Shown here piece by piece: positions 50,634 to 63,300 of a stretch of 64,000 nucleotides of DNA; position 1 is the first letter of the stretch, and every line of letters begins with the position of its first letter. Below the pieces are notes generated by a model. It was not told the origin of the DNA. It saw only the letters and a list, made by a program, of their open reading frames with translations, and did not search any database. This stretch comes from Petrolisthes cinctipes (taxonomy: Eukaryota; Arthropoda; Malacostraca; Decapoda; Porcellanidae), in NCBI GenBank assembly GCA_033782935.1, contig JAWQEG010000082.1, forward strand, positions 1,860,001 through 1,924,000. Reading direction: 5' to 3'. A program made the translations under genes and the position numbers.

Positions 50634-51170
50634 CTATAGAAAAATAATCAAATCGTTTAGATTAGCGATGACTACGTTATTAATAAAATCAATACGAAAA
50701 TTAACCATATGTTGAAATGTGGATGAAACATTACATAACCCAAATGGTCTACGAATGTATTCATAATAACCATGGGAAGTACTAAATGTTGTAATGGGTT
50801 GACTTTTATCATCTAATGCTACTTGCCAGTTTCCACTGACCAAGTTTAAGGTGGAGAATATCATAGGCTTTGATTTACCAATGTTAGACAAAACATCTTA
50901 AAGGAGGGAAGGGATATTAATTTTTAATTGTAGCATTATTTATTTGTCCGTAATCAATTACTGGCGTAAATTCACCATTATTATTGAAACCAAAAACATT
51001 GGGCTGTTAAAATGGGAGTTAGAATTCTTAATAATGCCTTCATCCATCATTTCATTTAATATTTCGTTTACAACTTTCTGCCTACTATGAGGTACGGTAG
51101 TCTATATGCTCGAATAAATGGGTTGAGGGTATGTTAGTGTAATGGCATGCTTTATAATGTTGGTTCATCC
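50634..51170 (-). pseudogene. Gypsy-like reverse transcriptase remnant
   Basis: Motifs in order: NEILNEMMDEGIIKNSNSHF and a damaged PMFLVS...VIDY segment, both with frame breaks, then an open 85-codon piece with FSTLNLVSGNWQVALDD, ITTFSTSHGYYEYIRRPFGL and NVSSTFQHMVN. The catalytic YxDD box reads NLND (50652-50663), so one essential Asp is Asn and the Tyr is lost. Together with the stops this excludes activity. Confidence 0.85.
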
Positions 51171-51697
51171 TAAGGATTCACCAAGTAGGGCAATCGCATT
51201 CAATATGTGGCTAGTATGGTGATGAGATTATCACGATAAAGTGGAAATTCGCGTCCACTGACAAAAATTTCTAAGTTGTTCCCCTATGTGACTATCAATT
51301 TATATCCCTCGGTAAGAACCGATACAATATTTCCTTGTGGTATATGGTCTAACTTCCATCTGTACAGATCACATAGATATGTTCCTTTCTTTACATGCAT
51401 ATTGGTAGATGATTTATTAATATCAGTGATATTTTCACTGTTTTCATTGGGTAAAGTAAATTAATCCCTGGTAATATATTATTTTACTAGTTCTATTAAG
51501 AATAGAACGGTAGTATGTGGCTGTACATGAGATGGAAGCTTTACCTTCAATTTATGGACGAAATTTGGAGTTAATATAATATTATATGCAGCAATGGCCT
51601 TTATGATAATGAAGTCGTTTCCCTCAATTTCAATACGTATAGGGTTAACATTACATGGACTTATATATTGGCCTGGACAATCCTGTATTGGAATACA

Positions 51698-52060
51698 TTA
51701 ATTCCTAAAATGTATTATTTTATGTTTAGGGTTAATTATTATGGTTTGTTTGATAAGGTATGATAAACCTAGTTTATAATTTTGTATTATATAGAATTCA
51801 ATTTGTATATGGTTAGTTCCCTTGTCTAACCGTACAGGAAGGGTTAGTGTCCCTAATACCTGTAATTTATTGCCTGTCATGGTTGACAATGCTATGTCAC
51901 CTGTTTAATCTTGGTTTATAAATGCCGCTGGGGACCTAATTTGCTCAATTTGTTAAAGGAATTATCCGATAACAAGGAAACTGTCGCGCCTGTGTCTATC
52001 ATTAAGTGGGTGTTACTATGTGATACTAGGACAGGGAATTATAGTATATTAACGGTAAAT
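51698..52060 (-). pseudogene. Gypsy-like aspartic protease remnant
   Basis: The minus strand reads LMIDTGATVSLLSDN, with the DTGA active site at 51985-51996. An in-frame TAA lies upstream of it, and a stop follows shortly after. The C-terminal part continues in another frame as LQVLGTLTLPV ... YKLGLSYL, the usual end of the family fold. It starts in the -1 frame relative to gag, which ends just before. Frame breaks make it non-functional as it stands. Confidence 0.78.
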
Positions 52061-52097
52061 GCGACGACAGGGCCTACAGTTTTATTTTCGGGACGTT

Positions 52098-52886
52098 TTA
52101 ATATTGTGGCGGTCTCGTTTCATACATCATATTTTGGTTGTGCAATTCCCATTTCATTCTGTTAAGGATCATGCATTCATCTAAGGAATGCGACTTTGAT
52201 TCATGTATTTGACTGTATTTATTATTACTTTTCCCTTGATCATTTCCTTTAGTATTATGTAAGTAATAACAATCACTGGTAATAATATTATTTCCGTTAC
52301 AGTGTTTGCAACGTTTTCCCTGTGATTCCCTTTGAGTAGGTGTGGCATCAAAATTAAAATTCTTCGTCCCCATGGATTGAGTAATCTGTAATTCACGATG
52401 TATGATACGAGATTCCTTCGAATTTAAAGTTAGAGACCCTGATATTGCAAGTGCTTTTGCTGGTTCACTTGTATTTATGTTGTCTGCCTTTGTTTTAATC
52501 ATTCTCTGAACCCATGATAATGAATTATGAATTTTACCATCCCCAAAAACATCAATAAGTGACTGTCTGAATGTAGCATATGACGTTAAATTCTCTGGAT
52601 CAGAAAAAGCACTTGTAGTTAACATATAACTGGCTGGACTATCTGGTGTAATATGCTCTCTCACAAATCTTATCTTATGTGCGTCCTGCTCTATATTAGT
52701 TTGGTAAAACACATCCTCCAAATGACGCAAGAAGAGATGAATCCCATATCTTGGATTATCTCCCGTATAATACTTTAAATACTTGTGGGTGGGTAAGATT
52801 GTCATTGTATGCATAGAAGAGGTAGTGGGGTTAGAAGAAGTTGTATGAAGAGCAGAGACAGTAGGAGATTGTGGAGGAGTAGTCAT
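52098..52886 (-). CDS. Gypsy-like Gag, 262 codons, zinc knuckle damaged
   Basis: Open frame with a capsid-like helical part (GIHLFLRHLEDVFYQTN, HKIRFVREHI, SYATFRQSLIDVFG), followed by a nucleocapsid-like part. The knuckle reads CKHCNGNNIITSDC, which keeps C-X2-C-X4-X-X4-C spacing but has Ile where the zinc-binding His belongs. It is shorter than most full Gag proteins of the family. Being open, it could still give a protein; RNA binding would be impaired if the missing His matters. Confidence 0.7.
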   Translation of the reverse strand: MTTPPQSPTVSALHTTSSNPTTSSMHTMTILPTHKYLKYYTGDNPRYGIHLFLRHLEDVFYQTNIEQDAHKIRFVREHITPDSPASYMLTTSAFSDPENLTSYATFRQSLIDVFGDGKIHNSLSWVQRMIKTKADNINTSEPAKALAISGSLTLNSKESRIIHRELQITQSMGTKNFNFDATPTQRESQGKRCKHCNGNNIITSDCYYLHNTKGNDQGKSNNKYSQIHESKSHSLDECMILNRMKWELHNQNMMYETRPPQY

Positions 52887-53717
52887 TGTTGGAGAAAATA
52901 CAGGTTAATATAGTACACCAGAACAAGTCGTTAATGGGGGTTACATAAGGTTGGAGAAACAGAAGAATGTACTCGAATGTGTTGGCATCACAAACGAGAC
53001 TTAGGGAGGCAGGCAAATCTAGCTTGGAGACTAATGAATCATCATCAGGGATATTCGAAGTTAGTTGTGATACCTTTGGATTAATGGGGGAGAATATCTT
53101 TACCTTTGTTGTAATTTGGCACTTCTTTTCTTTCTTTCTGGGCTGTTAATGAGGAACCTAATTCTTTACTAACATGTTCGTGGACAAGTGAAAAATAATG
53201 TAATGTAACATGTAATGTGTACCTACTTTTAGTTGACTCTAGTTGCAACGACGATGTGGTGAAGAGGCGACGTCGGTGGAGAGGCGAAGCGATTATTAGT
53301 TAGCTCGCACACTAACACACTAACAGTCGTTATTGGAGTGAAGATGATGAACGTTGACTTGCCTTTACGAGAGCATTTACGTAACAAGGCGTCAGCGTGG
53401 AGGTGATGGAGGTCGTGGCGTTGTCCTGACGAGAGCATTTACGCAGGGACGCCGATGTGGTAGTGATGAAGTGATGATTGTTTGTTGTGAAGTAGATGAG
53501 GACCCCTTGTAGGTCAGTTGCAGTTTTGTTGAAGCAGGTGCCTCTTGTAGGTGAAGAATATGTGGTTTATCTCCCTCGTTAGAGGTCGTAAGATTATACC
53601 CACAGAAGAAATTACTTCAGAGGATTTACAAGTAAATTCCTTCAACTTGTCCTTGAACAATGTTAGTCACTGTACTCCCGTGAAGTCTATGCCTTGCAAT
53701 TTGCCTTATTGCAAAAA
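52887..53717 (-). other. Gypsy-like 5' leader
   Basis: Untranslated stretch between the primer site and the gag ATG. It contains a short direct repeat (ACGAGAGCATTTACG at 53367-53381 and 53429-53443) within a purine-rich GGTGGAG/GATGATG area, perhaps part of the packaging signal. No coding frame is supported. Confidence 0.55.
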
Positions 53718-53731
53718 CACCGCTGCCATCA
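53718..53731 (-). promoter_or_regulatory. primer binding site, tRNA-Leu type
   Basis: Read on the minus strand the right LTR ends ...GGTACA, then TT, then TGATGGCAGCGGTG. This matches the complement of a leucine tRNA 3' end including CCA (TGGTGGCAGCGGTG, recalled from metazoan tRNA-Leu) at 13 of 14 positions. It fixes the right LTR as the 5' LTR and the element as minus-strand. Confidence 0.7.
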
Positions 53732-53733
53732 AA

Positions 53734-54377
53734 TGTACCAGTTCTGAAGGCTTGAACTCTGGGCAGAAACTGGTAACTTACTTGTGTGTAATTTCTTGGA
53801 GTCGTTGTTGTAGTAGTTGTTATTGTTGTATTAGGTAACGTGGAAGACGGGGTGCTTTCTTAGGTTTTCTTAGGCAATTGACTTCACAAGTTTCTTAAGG
53901 CTTAATTTATTAATATATACTTATATCTATACAGGGAATTATAATGATGTGCCTTGTTTTATTTGTATGGTCTCTCTTTGTGGAGACAAGTGTATAGCCC
54001 TGGGAGTCAGTGTTAAGTATCCTACCTATTAGTTAAACTTCACTGCTTAAATACATTCTCTACTGGAGTTGACAGCTGTGTCTGGATACAATATTACCAA
54101 CTTGGATGGTTATGATTTACTGTGGGTTACCTGTGGTCATGTGGTAGGATGAATCACGTGGGACTATGGTCACGAGGTTTTGAGTCATGCCTCATGTAGC
54201 TGAAAGGACCCTTGCTCCTATCTCCAGGTACCTATACTGACAAATAGTCTGTGATACCTGGTTATCTTAATGTTTATCTTCTTGTTTATTTATCTAATGC
54301 CGGTTCTGGGCAGGTAGTCTGGTTACTGACCCTCGCTAATCTTATCTTCTACCTGCCTTGCCTCTAGGAGCCGTACA
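53734..54377 (-). repeat. Gypsy-like 5' LTR
   Basis: 644-bp direct repeat of 45796-46439 with one difference seen. In the reading direction it starts TGTACGGCTCC at 54377 and ends GGTACA at 53734, directly before the primer site. Transcription of the element would start inside it. Confidence 0.93.
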
Positions 54378-57300
54378 GACTTTGGGCACCTAAAATATCG
54401 ATTTTTAGCATGTTTTGGGCCTGTATTTTGAAAATATTCTAACACGGAGTAGGCATGTACAGATCGCTCCTGGGACCCCAAAATATCGAATTTTCGGGTG
54501 TTTTGAGCCTGAATTTGAGATATAAACGGGTACAGAAAATGCATGCACATATATACTTTGGGCACCTAAAATATCGATTTTCAGCATGTTTTGGGCCTGT
54601 ATTTTGAAAATATTCTAACACGGAGTAGGCATGTACAGATCGCTCCTGGGACCCCAAAATATCGAATTTTAGGGTGTTTTGAGCCTGAATTTGAGATATA
54701 AACGGGTACAGAAAATGCATTCACATATCGACTTTGGATACTTAAAATATCGATTTTTAGCATGTTTTGAGCCTATATTTTGAAAACATTCTAGCACTAA
54801 GTAGGCATTTACAGATCACTTTTCGGACCCAAAAATATCGAATTTTCGGGTGTTTTGAGGTTGAATTTGAGATATATACGAGTTCAGAAGATACATACAC
54901 ATATTGAATTTGGGTTCCTAAAATATCGATTTTCAGCATGTTTTGGGCCTGTATCTGAGTAGGCATGTACAGATCGCTTCTGGGACCCCAAAATATTAAA
55001 TTTTCGTGTGTTTGGAGCCTGAATTTGAGATATAAACGGGTACAGAAGATGCATGCACATATCGACTTTTGGGCAACTAAAAGATCGATTTTCAGTATGT
55101 TTTGGGGGGGGGGGGAGTGTTTTGAAAATACTCTAACACGGAGTAGGCATGTACAGTTCGCTTCTGGGACCCCAAAATATCGAATTTTCGGGTGTTTTGA
55201 GCCTGAATTTGAGATATCGACTTTTGGCACCTAAAATATCGATTTTTAGCATGTTTTGGGCCTATATTTTGAAAATATTCTAGCACTGAGTAGGCATGTA
55301 CAGATCGCTTCTGGGACCCAAAAATATCGAATTTTCGGTTTTTTTGAGCCTGAATTTGAGATAAAAGCGGGAACAGAAAATGCATGCACATATATACTTT
55401 GGGCACCTAAAATATCGATTTTCAGCATGTTTTGGGCCTGTATTTTGAAAATATTCTAACACGGAGTAGGCATGTACAGATCGCTCCTGGGACCCCAAAA
55501 TATCGAATTTTCGGGTGTTTTGAGCCTGAATTTGAGATATAAACGGGTACAGAAAATGCATGCACATGTATACTTTGGGCACCTAAAATATCGATTTTCA
55601 GCATGTTTTGGGCCTGTATTTTGAAAATATTCTAACACGGAGTAGGCATGTACAGATCGCTCCTGGGACCCCAAAATATCGAATTTTAGGGTGTTTTGAG
55701 CCTGAATTTGAGATATAAACGGGTACAGAAGATGCATTCACAGATCGACTTTGGATACTTAAAATATCGATTTTTAGCATGTTTTGAGCCTATATTTTGA
55801 AAACATTCTAGCACTAAGTAGGCATTTACAGATCACTTTTCGGACCCAAAAATATCGAATTTTCGGGTGTTTTGAGGTTGAATTTGAGATATATACGAGT
55901 TCAGAAGATACATACACATATTGAATTTGGGCTCCTAAAATATCGATTTTCAGCATGTTTTGGGCCTGTATCTGAGTAGGCATGTACAGATCGCTTCTGG
56001 GACCCCAAAATATTGAATTTTCGTGTGTTTGGAGCCTGAATTTGAGATATAAACGGGTACAGAAGATGCATGCACATATCGACTTTTGGGCAACTAAAAG
56101 ATCGATTTTCAGTATGTTTTGGGAGGGGATATTTTGAAAATACTCTAACACGGAGTAGGCATGTACAGTTCGCTTCTGGGACCCCAAAATATCGAATTTT
56201 CGGGTGTTTTGAGCCTGAATTTGAGATATCGACTTTGGGCACCTAAAATATCGATTTTTAGCATGTTTTGGGCCTATATTTTGAAAATATTCTAGCACAG
56301 AGTAGGCATGTACAGATCGCTCCTGGGACCCAAAAATATCGAATTTTCGGTTTTTTTGAGCCTGAATTTGAGATAAAAGCGGGAACAGAAAATGCATGCA
56401 CATATATACTTTGGGCACCTAAAATATCGATTTTCAGCATGTTTTGGGCCTGTATTTTGAAAATATTCTAACACGGAGTAGGCATGTACAGATCGCTCCT
56501 GGGACCCCAAAATGTCGAATTTTCGGGTGTTTTGAGCCTGAATTTGAGATATAAACGGGTACAGAAGATGCATTCACATATCGAGTTTGGACACTTAAAA
56601 TATCGATTTTTAGCATGTTTTGAGCCTATATTTTGAAAACATTCTAGCACTAAGTAGGCATTTACAGATCACTTCTTTGTCCCAAAATATCGAATTTTCG
56701 GGTGTTGTGAGCCTGTATTTGAGATATAAACAGGTACAGAGGATGCATTCACATATCGACTTTTGGGCACCTAAAAGATCGATTTTTAGTATGTTTTGGG
56801 CCTGTATTTTGAAAATACTCTAACACTGAGTAGGCATGTACAGTTCGCTTCTGGGACCCCAAAATATCGAATTTTCGGGTGCTTTGGGCCTGAATTTGAG
56901 ATATCGACTTTGGGCACCTAAAATATCGATTTTTAGCATGTTTTGAGCCTATATTTTGAAAATATTTTAGCACTAAGTAGGCATGTACAGATCACTTCTG
57001 GGACCCCAAAATATCGAATTTTCGGGTGTTTTGAGCCTGAAATTGAGATATTAACGGGTACTGAAGATGCATGCACATATCGACTTTTGGGCACCTAAAA
57101 TATCGATTTTGAGCATGTTTTGGGTCGGTATCTTGAAAACATTCTAACTAGGAGTAGGCATGTACAGATCGCTTCTAGGACCCAAAAATATCGAATTTTC
57201 GGGTGTTTTGAGCCTGAATTTGAGATATAAACGGGTACAGAAGATGCATTCACAGATCGACTTTGGATACTTAAAATATTGATTTTTAGCATGTTTTGAG

Positions 57301-60300
57301 CCTATATTTTGAAAACATTCTAGCACTAAGTAGGCATTTACAGATCACTTTTCGGACCCAAAAATATCGAATTTTCGGGTGTTTTGAGGTTGAATTTGAG
57401 ATATATACGAGTTCAGAAGATACATACACATATTGAATTTGGGCTCCTAAAATATCGATTTTCAGCATGTTTTGGGCCTGTATCTGAGTAGGCAAGTACA
57501 GATCGCTTCTGGGACCCCAAAATATTGAATTTTCGTGTGTTTTGAGCCTGAATTTGAGATATAAACGGGTACAGAAGATGCATTCACATATCGACTTTGG
57601 ACACTTAAAATATCGATTTTTAGCATGTTTTGAGCCTATATTTTGAAAACATTCTAGCACTAAGTAGGCATTTACAGATCACTTCTTTGTCCCAAAATAT
57701 CGAATTTTCGGGTGTTGTGAGCCTGTATTTGAGATATAAACAGGTACAGAGGATGCATTCACATATCGACTTTTGGGCACCTAAAAGATCGATTTTTAGT
57801 ATGTTTTGGGCCTGTATTTTGAAAATACTCTAACACGGAGTAGGCATGTACAGTTCGCTTCTGGGACCCCAAAATATCGAATTTTCAGGTGTTTTGGGCC
57901 TGAATTTGAGATATCGACTTTGGGCACCTAAAATATCGATTTTTAGCATGTTTTGGGCCTATATTTTGAAAATATTTTAGCACTAAGTAGGCATGTACAG
58001 ATCAGTTCTGGGACCCCAAAATATCGAATTTTCGGGTGTTTTTAACCTGAAATTGAGATATAAACGGGTACAGAAGATGCATGCACATGTCGACTTTTGG
58101 GCACCTAAAATATAGATTTTCTGTATGTTTTGGGCCTGTATTTTGAAAATACTCTAACACGGAGTAGGCATGTACAGTTCGCTTCTGGGACCCCAAAATA
58201 TCGAATTTTCGGGTGATTTGGGCCTGAATTTGAGATATAGACTTTGGGCACCTAAAATATCGATTTTTAGCATGTTTTGGGCCTATATTTTGAAAATATT
58301 CTAGCACTGAGTAGGCATGTACAGATCGCTTCTGGGACCCAAAAATATCGAGTTTTCGGGTGTTTTGAGGTTGAATTTGAGATATATACGAGTTCAGAAG
58401 ATGCATACACATATTGACTTTGGGCACCTAAAATATCGATTTTCAGCATGTTTTAGGCCTGTATCTGAGTAGGCATGTACAGATCACTTCTGGGACCCCA
58501 AAATATTGAATTTTCGTGTGTTTGGAGCCTGAATTTGAGATATCGACTTTGGGCACCTAAAATATCGATTTTCAGCATGTTTTAGGCCTGTATCTGAGTA
58601 GGCATGTACAGATCACTTCTGGGACCCCAAAATATCGAATTTTAGGGTGTTTTGAGCCTGAAATTGAGATATAAACGGGTACTGAAGATGCATGCACATA
58701 TCGACTTTTGGGCACCTAAAATATCGATTTTGAGCATGTTTTGGGTCGGTATCTTGAAAACATTCTAACTAGGAGTAGGCATGTACAGATCGCTTCTAGG
58801 ACCCAAAAAAAACGAATTTTCGGGGGTTTGCAGCCTGAATTTGAGATATAAACGTGTACAGAAGATGCATGCACATATCGACTTTGGACACTTAAAATAT
58901 CGATTTTCAGCATGTTTTGGGCCTGTATTTTGAAAATATTCTAACACGGAGTAGGCATGTACAGATCGCTTCTGGGACCCAAAAATATCGAATTTTCGGG
59001 TGTTTTGAGTCTGAATTTGAGATATAAACGGGTACAGAAGATACATGCACATATCGACTTTAGACACTTAAAATCTCGATTTTAGCATGTTTTTGAGCCT
59101 ATATTTTGAAAACATTCTAGCACTGAGTAGGCATGTACAGATCGCTTCTGGGACCCAAAAATATCGAATTTTCGGGTGTTTTGAGGTTGAATTTGGGATA
59201 TAAACGGGTGCAGAATATGCATACATAAATTGACTTTGGGCACCTAAAATATCGATTTTCTGTATGTTTCGGGCCTGTATTTTGAAAATACTCTAACACG
59301 GAGTAGGCATGTACAGATCGCTTCTGAGACCACAAAATATCGAATTTTCAGGTGTTTTGGGCCTGAATTTGAGATATCGACTTTGGTCACCAAAAATATC
59401 GATTTTTAGCATGTTTTGGGCCTATATTTTGAAAATATTCTAGCACTGAGTAGGCATGTACAGATCGCTTCTGGGACCCCAAAATATCTAATTTTCGGTT
59501 TTTTTTATCCTGAATTTGATATATAAACGGGTACAGAAATTTCATGCACATATTGACTTTGGGCACCTAAAATATCGATTTTCAGAATGTTTTGGGCCTG
59601 TATTTTGAAAATATTCTAACACGGAGTAGGCATGTACAGATCGCCTGTGGGACCCCAAAATATCGAATTTTCGGGTGTTGTAAGCCTGAATTTGAGATAT
59701 AAACGGGTACAGAAGATGCATTCACATATCGACTTTTGGGCACCTAAAAGATCGATTTTTAGTATATTTTGGGCCTGTATTTTGAAAATACTCTAACACG
59801 GGGTAGGCATGTACAGTTCGCTTCTGGGACCCCAAAATATCGAATTTTCGGGTGTTTTGGGCCTGATTTTGTGATATCGACTTTGGGCACCTAAAATATC
59901 AATTTTAGCATGTTTTGGGCCTATATTTAGGAATTATTTTAGCACTAAGTAGTCATGTACATATCACTTCTGGGACCTCAAAATATCGAATTTTCGGGTG
60001 GTTTGAGCCTGAAATTGAGATATAAACGGGTACAGAAGATGCATGCACATATCGACTTTAGACACTTAAAATATCGATTTTAGCATGTTTTTGAGCCTAT
60101 ATTTTGAAAACATTCTAGCACTGAGTAGGCATGTACAGATCGCTTCTGGGACCCAAATATATCGAATTTTCGGGTGTTTTGAGGTTGAATTTGGGATATA
60201 AACGGGTGCAGAATATGCATACATGAATTGACTTTGGGCACCTAAAATAACGATTTTCTGTATGTTTTGGGCCTGTATTTTGAAAATACTCTAACACGGA

Positions 60301-63300
60301 GTAGGCATGTACAGATCGCTTCTGAGACCACAAAATATCGAATTTTCGGGTATTTTGGGCCTGAATTTGAGATATCGACTTTGGTCACCTAAAATATCGA
60401 TTTTTAGCATGTTTTGGGCCTATATTTTGAAAATATTCTAGCACTGAGCAGGCATGTACAGATCGCTTCTGGGACCCCAAAATATCGAATTTTCGGTTTT
60501 TTTGAGCCTGAATTTGAGATATAAACGGGTACAGAAAATGCATGGACATATTGACTTTGGGCACCTAAAATATCGATTTTCAGCATGTTTTGGGCATGTA
60601 TTTTGAAAAGATTCTAACTGGGAGTAGGCATGTACAGATCGCCTCTGGGACCCCAACATATCGAATTTTCGGGTTTTTTTAGCGTGAATTTGAGATATAA
60701 ACGGGTACAGAAGATGCATGCACATATCGACTTTGGACACTTAAAATATCGATTTTTAGCATGTTTGGAGCCTATATTTTGAAAACATTCTAGCACTAAG
60801 TAGGCATTTACAGATCACTTCTGGGACCCCAAAATATCGAATTTTCGGGTGTTGTGAGCCTGAATTTGAGATATAAACGGGTACAGAAGATGCATTCACA
60901 TATCGACTTTTGGGCAACTAAAAGATTGATTTTTAGTATGTTTTGGGCCTGTATTTTGAAAATACTCTAACACTGAGTAGGCATGTACAGTTCGCTTCTG
61001 GGACCCCAAAATATCGAATTTTCGGGTGTTTTGGGCCTGAATTTGAGATATCGACTTTGGGCACCTTAAATATCGATTTTTAGCATGTTTTGAGCCTATA
61101 TTTTGAAAATATTTTAGCACTAAATAGGCATGTACAGATCACTTCTGGGACCCCAAAATATCGAATTTTCGGGAGTTTTGAGCCTGAAATTGAGATATAA
61201 ACGGGTACTGAAGATGCATGCACATATTGACTTTTGGGCACCTAAAATATCGATTTTGAGCATGTTTTGGGTCGGTATCTTGAAAACATTCTAACTAGGA
61301 GTAGGCATGTACAGATCGCTTCTAGGACCCCAAAAAAACGAATTTTCGGGGGTTTGCAGCCTGAATTTGAGATATAAACGTGTACAGAAGATGCATGCAC
61401 ATATCGACTTTGGACACTTAAAATATCGATTTTTAGCATGTTTTGAGCCTATATTTTGAAAACATTCTAGCACTGAGTAGGCATGTACAGATCGCTTCTG
61501 GTACCCAAAAATATCGAACTTTTGGGTGTTTTGAGGTTGAATTTGGGATATAAACGGGTGCAGAAGATGCATACACACATTGACTTTGGTCACCTAAAAA
61601 ATCAATTTTCAGCATGTTTTAGGCCTGTATTTTGAAAATACTCTAACACGGAGTAGGCAAGTTCAGATCGCTTCTGGGACCCCAAAATATCGAATTTTCG
61701 GGTGTTTTGGGTCTGAATTTGAGATATCGACTTTATGCACCTAAAATATCGATTTTTAGCATGTTTTGGGCCTATATTTTGAAAATATTCTAGCACTGAG
61801 TAGGCATGTACAGATCGCTTCTGGGAACCAAAAATATCGAATTTTCGGGTGTTTTGAGGTTGAATTTGGGATATAAACGGGTGCAGAAGATGCATACACA
61901 TATTGACTTTGGGCACATAAAATATCGATTTTCAGCATGTTTTGGGCCTGCATCTGAGTAGGCATGTACATATCGCTTCTGGGACCCCAAAATATCGAAT
62001 TTTCGGGTGTTTGGAGCCTGAATTTGAGGTATAAACGGGTACAGAAGATGCACGCACATATTGACTTTTGGGCAGTTAAAATATCGATTTTCTCTATGTT
62101 TTGGGCCCGTATTTTGAAAATACTCTGACACGGAGTAGGCATGTACAGAACGCATCTGAGACCCCAAAATATCGAATTTTCGGGTGTTTTCGGCTTGAAT
62201 TTGATATATCGACTTTGGGCACCTAAAATATCGATTTTTAGCATGTTTTAGGCCTATATTTTGAAAATATTCTAGCACTGAGTAGGCATGTACAGATCGC
62301 TTATGGGACCTTAAAATATCGAATTTTCTGTTTTTTTTAGCCTGAATTTGAGATATAAACGGGTACAGTAAATGCATGCACATATTGACTTTGGGCACCT
62401 AAAATATCGATTTTCAGCATGTTTTGGGCCTGTATTTTGAAAATACTCTAACACGGAGTAGTCATGTACAGATCGCTTCTGGGACCCAAAAATATCGAAT
62501 TTTCGGGTGTTTCAAACCTGAATTTGAGATATAAACGGGTACAGAAGATGCATGCACATATCGACTTTGAACACTTAAAATATAGATTTTTAGCATGTTT
62601 TGAGCCTATATTTTGAAAACATTCTAGCACTAAGTAGACATTTACAGATCGCTTGTTGGACCTCAAAATATCGAATTTTCGGGTGTTGTGAGCCTGAATT
62701 TGAGATATAAACGGGTACAGAAGATGCATTCACATATCGACTCTTGGGCACCTAAAAGATCGATTTTTAGTATGTTATGGGCCTGTATTTTTAAAATACT
62801 CTAACATTGAGTAGGCATGTACAGTTCGCTTCTGGGACACCAAAATATCAAATTTTCGGGTGTTTTGGGCTTGAATTTGAGATATAAACGGATACAGAAG
62901 ATGCATGCTCATATCGACTTTGGACACTTAAAATTTCAATTTTAGCATGTTTTTGAGCCTATATTTTGAAAACATTCTAGCACTGAGTAGGCATGTACAG
63001 ATCGCTTCTGGGACCCCAAAATATCGAACTTTTGGGTGTTTTGAGGTTGAATTTGGGATATAAACGGGTGCAGAAGATGCATACACACATTGACTTTGGT
63101 AACCTAAAATATCAATTTTCAGCATGTTTTGGGCCTGTATTTTGAAAATACTCTAACACGGAGTAGGCAAGTTCAGATCGCTTCTGGGACCCCAAAATAT
63201 CGAATTTTCGGGTGTTTTGGGACTGAATTTGAGATATAGACTTTATTCACCTAAAATATCGATTTTTAGCATGTTTTGGGCCTATATTTTGAAAATATTC

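Larger units (their letters stand above)
45796..54377 (-). mobile_element. Ty3/Gypsy-like LTR retrotransposon, coding region largely ruined
   Basis: An 8,582-bp element with 644-bp LTRs (TGTAC...GTACA), a 4-bp target duplication GACT (45792-45795 and 54378-54381), a tRNA-type primer site next to the right LTR, and minus-strand remains of gag, protease, RT, RNase H and integrase in the Ty3/Gypsy order. Its two LTRs differ at one base by eye (C at 46020, T at 53958), so the insertion is young, yet pol is broken by many stops and frameshifts. The copy is therefore probably non-autonomous and was mobilised by another element. The clade within Ty3/Gypsy is not determined. Confidence 0.9.
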
